Assembly: GCA_021647405.1 (NCBI GenBank)
Contig: JAKIUU010000003.1
Coordinates: forward strand, 85,229-149,228
Reading direction: 5' to 3'
DNA from: Flavobacteriaceae bacterium
GTDB lineage: Bacteria; Bacteroidota; Bacteroidia; Flavobacteriales; Flavobacteriaceae
Length of the DNA: 64,000 bases
Part shown: positions 61,039 to 64,000 of the stretch, in pieces
How positions within the stretch are numbered: position 1 is the first letter of the stretch
Layout: every line of letters starts with the position of its first letter
Notes under the pieces: model-generated
What the model saw: only the letters and a program-made list of their open reading frames with translations
Databases searched by the model: none
Told to the model about the DNA's origin: nothing
Made by a program: the position numbers and the translations under genes

Positions 61039-63648
61039 TTATTGCAACTTATAAATTGCTTTTAAATAAATTTGTCCTCCACTATAACCAATTGGTGTAC
61101 GTCTTGGAAAAGGCATCCCTTGAGATTTACGAGTATTAACTTCGTTTGGGTATGTGTTAAAAACATTGATAGCTCCTAAAACTAATTGAACAGTCTCTGA
61201 AGTTTGGTAGCTAAGATCTAAATCAACTAAAGTTCTTGGATCTATTGTTTCTCTTTGAGATCTTTCATCAAAAGTACTTCCATAATAATTAGCGCGAAGT
61301 GAGGCATCAAATTTACCAAAATCATGACCTAAAGATAAACTCATTCTATTTTTAGGTAAATTATTCTCTAAGTTAAAAATTCCACTTTCATTAACTGGAT
61401 TTACTCCATTAACTTTATTCTGGCTAAGAACTTTTGTTGAATTATAATTATATGCTAATCCAATTTTAGTGTCTCCTACTTTTATATTAGCTACAACATC
61501 AAATCCTTTTGTTTCAGTATTTAAAGCATTCGTATAAAAGGATAAACTTCCAAAAGCTAAATCGAGATCTGATACATCAATTGCTTGTGTTTTAACAATT
61601 CTATCGTTAACTTTTACATTGTAATAATCTGCAGTTATTGTAAAGTTTTTACTAAGTTTAGAAGTAATCCCAAAACTCATATTTTTAGAGTTCTCAGGAG
61701 TCAATTCCTTACCTCCAAATGGCAAAGCAATAGGGTCGGTAGGTCTAACTGTACCTTGTAAAATTTGTCCTGTACCAATATCAAATGTTGTTGATACTGT
61801 TGTAACATTCGCTTGACCAACTGTAGGTGCTCTAAAACCTGTAGAATATGCTCCACGAATAGTCAACTTATCAGAAACAGTATATCTAGACGCAACTTTA
61901 TAATTATTAGTAGTACCAAATAATTTAAAATCTTCGTGTCTTACTGCAAATTGCAATAAAAAATCTTTATTAATATCCCATTCAGCATCTAAATAAGTTG
62001 CCCAGTTTTTACTATCCCAAGCACCTGCAGAAAAAGGGCTAGTTCCAGTAAAACCACTTGGTCCAATTCCTGGTTCATTATAAGGATTTCCAGTATCTGG
62101 GTCTATAAAACTAGACACTCCAGACCAAGGTCCTGCTAACCATGATTGCTTATCTCCTAAGTACATTGTATAAGTTTCCTTTCTAGCTTCGAAACCTGCA
62201 GCCAAGTTAAAGTTATCTGATAACTCTTTAGATAAATCAATATTAAAGTTTACATCATTTTGCTGTAAATCTCCTGGTTTAAAGGTAGTTTGTGATTGCA
62301 TACCCCAAGAAGAACTTAATGAATTTAATAGAGTATAGTTTAATCTATTGTACCCAAAAGAAGTACTAATATCATACTTTAATCCTCCTTCAAATTCACC
62401 TTTTACTCCAAGTACACCACTAATATCAGTTTGCGCTCCTACTAATGTAGGGGTAAAACCAGCAGGGTACACATCTCCCCAACTAAAGCTTCCTCCTGTT
62501 CCATCAGGATTTACTGGTAAAGGCTGCAAATATCCAGCTTTACCTGGCGCTCTATAGAAAAAGCCATATTTACCAACTGTTTTAGAAAAGTTACCGAAAG
62601 AATAGAATTTTACATTATCTACATCTATTCCTGCATTCCAAACTGTTCTAAGACCACTGTTTTCAGGACGTCCCCAGTTCATAGCTGGATTTGCAACACC
62701 TTCAATCCCAGCATCTATTGCTGCTTGAGCTGCTGCATGTTGATTACCCCTTGCTAATTTTGGGTTAAAAGAGTATTCTGCACTTATGTTAATAAATCCT
62801 TTTTCAGTTAATGGAAAACCGAAATTCATACCTACTTTGTAATCTGTTTCGCTTCCATAATTTCTTCCATACCATTTACCAGTTTGTGTTTGAACTTCTG
62901 CTCCACTTGAAGCATCTTTTAATATAAAGTTCATAACTCCTGCAATCGCATCTGAACCGTATTGTGCGGCAGCACCATCACGTAAAACTTCTATGTTTTT
63001 TAACGCGATACTAGGTATATGACCTATATCTGCTGCATGAGCCCCTGCATTCATTGCTGCACCAAAATGAGCAATTAAAGCAGATCTATGACGTCTTTTA
63101 GAGTTCATAAGTATTAATACTTCATCTGGTGGCAAACCTCTTAAAGAAGTTGGTTTAACAAATGCTGATCCATCACCAGTTAATGGTGTAGAAGTGTAAG
63201 AAGGTATTAATGCTTTTAGTGTTTGAACTATATCACCATTATTTTGTCTTTCAATAGCTTTTGTTCCAATATTATCAATTGGAACAGCAGATTGTAAAAC
63301 TGTTCTTGGTTTTGAACGAGTACCTGTGATAACAACTTGGTCTAAACTTACATTTTCTTCTTTTAATACAACCTTTACGTCTTCTCCATTAGAAACGACG
63401 GCTTTGGTTACATAACCTACAGAAGATATTATTAAAGTAGCTGGAAATTTAGCTACTTCAATGGTAAAATTACCATTATCATCTGTTGTGGTTCCATTTT
63501 GTGTTCCGCGTTCAATAACGGAAGCGAAAGGAATAGTGTTCCCTTTTGGGTCAGTTACTGTTCCTTTAACAGTCTGTGCTAAAATGCCTAAAGGGAGCAT
63601 AAATAGCATCATCAAAACTAATTTTGGAAATAGTCTTTCTTTTTTCAT
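61039..63648 (-). CDS. TonB-dependent outer-membrane receptor, paralogue 2
   Basis: 869 residues. Signal peptide (about 1-25), carboxypeptidase-regulatory-like domain (VKGTVTDPKGNTIPFASVIE), plug with VLRDGAAAQYGSDAIAGVMN and a barrel. Its end, IYLKAIYKLQ, lacks the usual terminal aromatic residue, unlike paralogue 1. Residues 1-110 and the plug match paralogue 1 closely; the barrel differs, which suggests different ligands. No SusD-like neighbour is present. The promoter-proximal GACAAATATTC lies 25 bases upstream. Confidence 0.92.
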   Translation of the reverse strand: MKKERLFPKLVLMMLFMLPLGILAQTVKGTVTDPKGNTIPFASVIERGTQNGTTTDDNGNFTIEVAKFPATLIISSVGYVTKAVVSNGEDVKVVLKEENVSLDQVVITGTRSKPRTVLQSAVPIDNIGTKAIERQNNGDIVQTLKALIPSYTSTPLTGDGSAFVKPTSLRGLPPDEVLILMNSKRRHRSALIAHFGAAMNAGAHAADIGHIPSIALKNIEVLRDGAAAQYGSDAIAGVMNFILKDASSGAEVQTQTGKWYGRNYGSETDYKVGMNFGFPLTEKGFINISAEYSFNPKLARGNQHAAAQAAIDAGIEGVANPAMNWGRPENSGLRTVWNAGIDVDNVKFYSFGNFSKTVGKYGFFYRAPGKAGYLQPLPVNPDGTGGSFSWGDVYPAGFTPTLVGAQTDISGVLGVKGEFEGGLKYDISTSFGYNRLNYTLLNSLSSSWGMQSQTTFKPGDLQQNDVNFNIDLSKELSDNFNLAAGFEARKETYTMYLGDKQSWLAGPWSGVSSFIDPDTGNPYNEPGIGPSGFTGTSPFSAGAWDSKNWATYLDAEWDINKDFLLQFAVRHEDFKLFGTTNNYKVASRYTVSDKLTIRGAYSTGFRAPTVGQANVTTVSTTFDIGTGQILQGTVRPTDPIALPFGGKELTPENSKNMSFGITSKLSKNFTITADYYNVKVNDRIVKTQAIDVSDLDLAFGSLSFYTNALNTETKGFDVVANIKVGDTKIGLAYNYNSTKVLSQNKVNGVNPVNESGIFNLENNLPKNRMSLSLGHDFGKFDASLRANYYGSTFDERSQRETIDPRTLVDLDLSYQTSETVQLVLGAINVFNTYPNEVNTRKSQGMPFPRRTPIGYSGGQIYLKAIYKLQ

Positions 63649-63672
63649 AAGTGTTTTATTTGTTTAAATTCG

Positions 63673-63683
63673 GACAAATATTC
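63673..63683 (-). promoter_or_regulatory. Promoter element of TonB receptor 2
   Basis: GACAAATATTC, on the reverse strand GAATATTTGTC, is the shared half of the element upstream of paralogue 1. Confidence 0.4.
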
Positions 63684-63770
63684 TATTTTATATTTTAATA
63701 TCAAAATTATTTTAACATTTTTTTAACATAAAGACAATAGTTTGATAATAACAATTTTGTATATCCGTAA

Positions 63771-64000
63771 TTACTCATAACCTGTTATATTAGCAATTAT
63801 AAGTCTATCAAATATTCTTTCACCAAAGTATCTTCTATTGAGTTTATAGACAAACTCATTTAGATACAATTGTAAATATTTTTTCTTTATTTTATGATAA
63901 TTGCCTACAAAATTTCGTTTTGCATTACTAATTGCAATATGCACCCATTTTAGAGTTTCTTTAGTTGTTTGTTCGCTTGATTTTTCTGTTATATGTATCT
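63771..64000 (-). mobile_element. IS1595-type transposase, C-terminal part (runs off window)
   Basis: The reverse strand is open from the window edge to TAA at 63773-63771. It encodes 75 residues with KSSEQTTKETLKWVHIAISN, FVGNYHKI and LNEFVYKLNRRYFGERIFDR. This matches the end of the ISXO2-like DDE domain of IS1595-family transposases (GxYH, N.F..R.NRR). The 5' part and the far terminal repeat lie outside the window; no terminal repeat was recognised at 63649-63770. Confidence 0.8.

Overview
The window reads as a chromosomal segment of a member of the Flavobacteriia (Bacteroidota). The evidence is AT-rich DNA with almost no Shine-Dalgarno sequences, repeated -7 boxes of the TAnnTTTG type, and Bacteroidota-typical families: BT_3928-like DoxX protein, DUF4293, DUF1684, DUF5686, TonB receptors with a carboxypeptidase-regulatory-like N-terminus, Rho with a long disordered insert, and fused isobutyryl-CoA mutase. 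The species cannot be named from the sequence.

Layout. 1-96 is the start of a leftward radC. 172-8385 runs rightward: amino-acid permease, fused acyl-CoA mutase (icmF), methyltransferase, secreted S15-type hydrolase. 8631-14599 is mostly leftward: MFS exporter, a membrane glycosyltransferase-like protein, and an operon of a broken DUF1599 gene, DoxX, fluoride channel crcB, DUF190 and a deoxyribosyltransferase-like protein. 14722-17601 is a rightward operon: LOG-family hydrolase, folP, a lipoprotein, and cdaA (c-di-AMP synthesis). 17617-25005 holds an ABC exporter, truA, a phosphoesterase, a TPR histidine kinase with its LuxR-type regulator, a small exported peptide gene with about 1 kb of repeat-rich non-coding DNA, and a DUF4293 gene. 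25202-27526 holds rho, initiator tRNA-Met, and a GIY-YIG cassette that carries decayed copies of the tRNA 3' part. 27556-34991 holds an aldehyde dehydrogenase, an acetolactate-synthase-like enzyme, a REP-associated transposase (RAYT) with REPs and a displaced ALDH fragment, and the operon deoC plus a two-gene ALDH16-like pair. 35087-42467 holds a DUF5686 outer-membrane protein, pdhB, etfBA, a bifunctional nuclease and a nucleoside-type permease. 42563-46875 is thyA followed by a small accessory island bracketed by copies of the thyA 3' end. 46884-57843 holds mfd, a class V aminotransferase broken by one stop codon, a DtxR regulator with a ZIP transporter, an AddA/UvrD-like helicase-nuclease, cvpA and panB. 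57935-63648 holds two paralogous TonB receptors, and the right edge holds the end of an IS1595-type transposase.

The genes are mainly housekeeping: propionate/branched-chain acyl-CoA and deoxynucleoside catabolism (deoC, ALDH16, nucleoside permease, thyA), electron transfer (etfBA, pdhB), cofactors (folP, panB) and DNA repair (radC, mfd, AddA-like).

The most unusual parts are: (1) the 3.3-kb HTH/TerB/zinc-ribbon/TPR/TPR/Smr island with thyA 3'-end copies on both sides; (2) the tRNA-GIY-YIG cassette whose tRNA relics are interrupted by perfect short palindromes; (3) the RAYT locus with an ALDH gene fragment lying between REPs; (4) a small exported peptide gene beside a two-component system, with two 84-bp TAGCGA-rich repeats upstream; and (5) two dispersed repeats translated in frame within icmF. 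All functional statements for unrecognised genes are inference.
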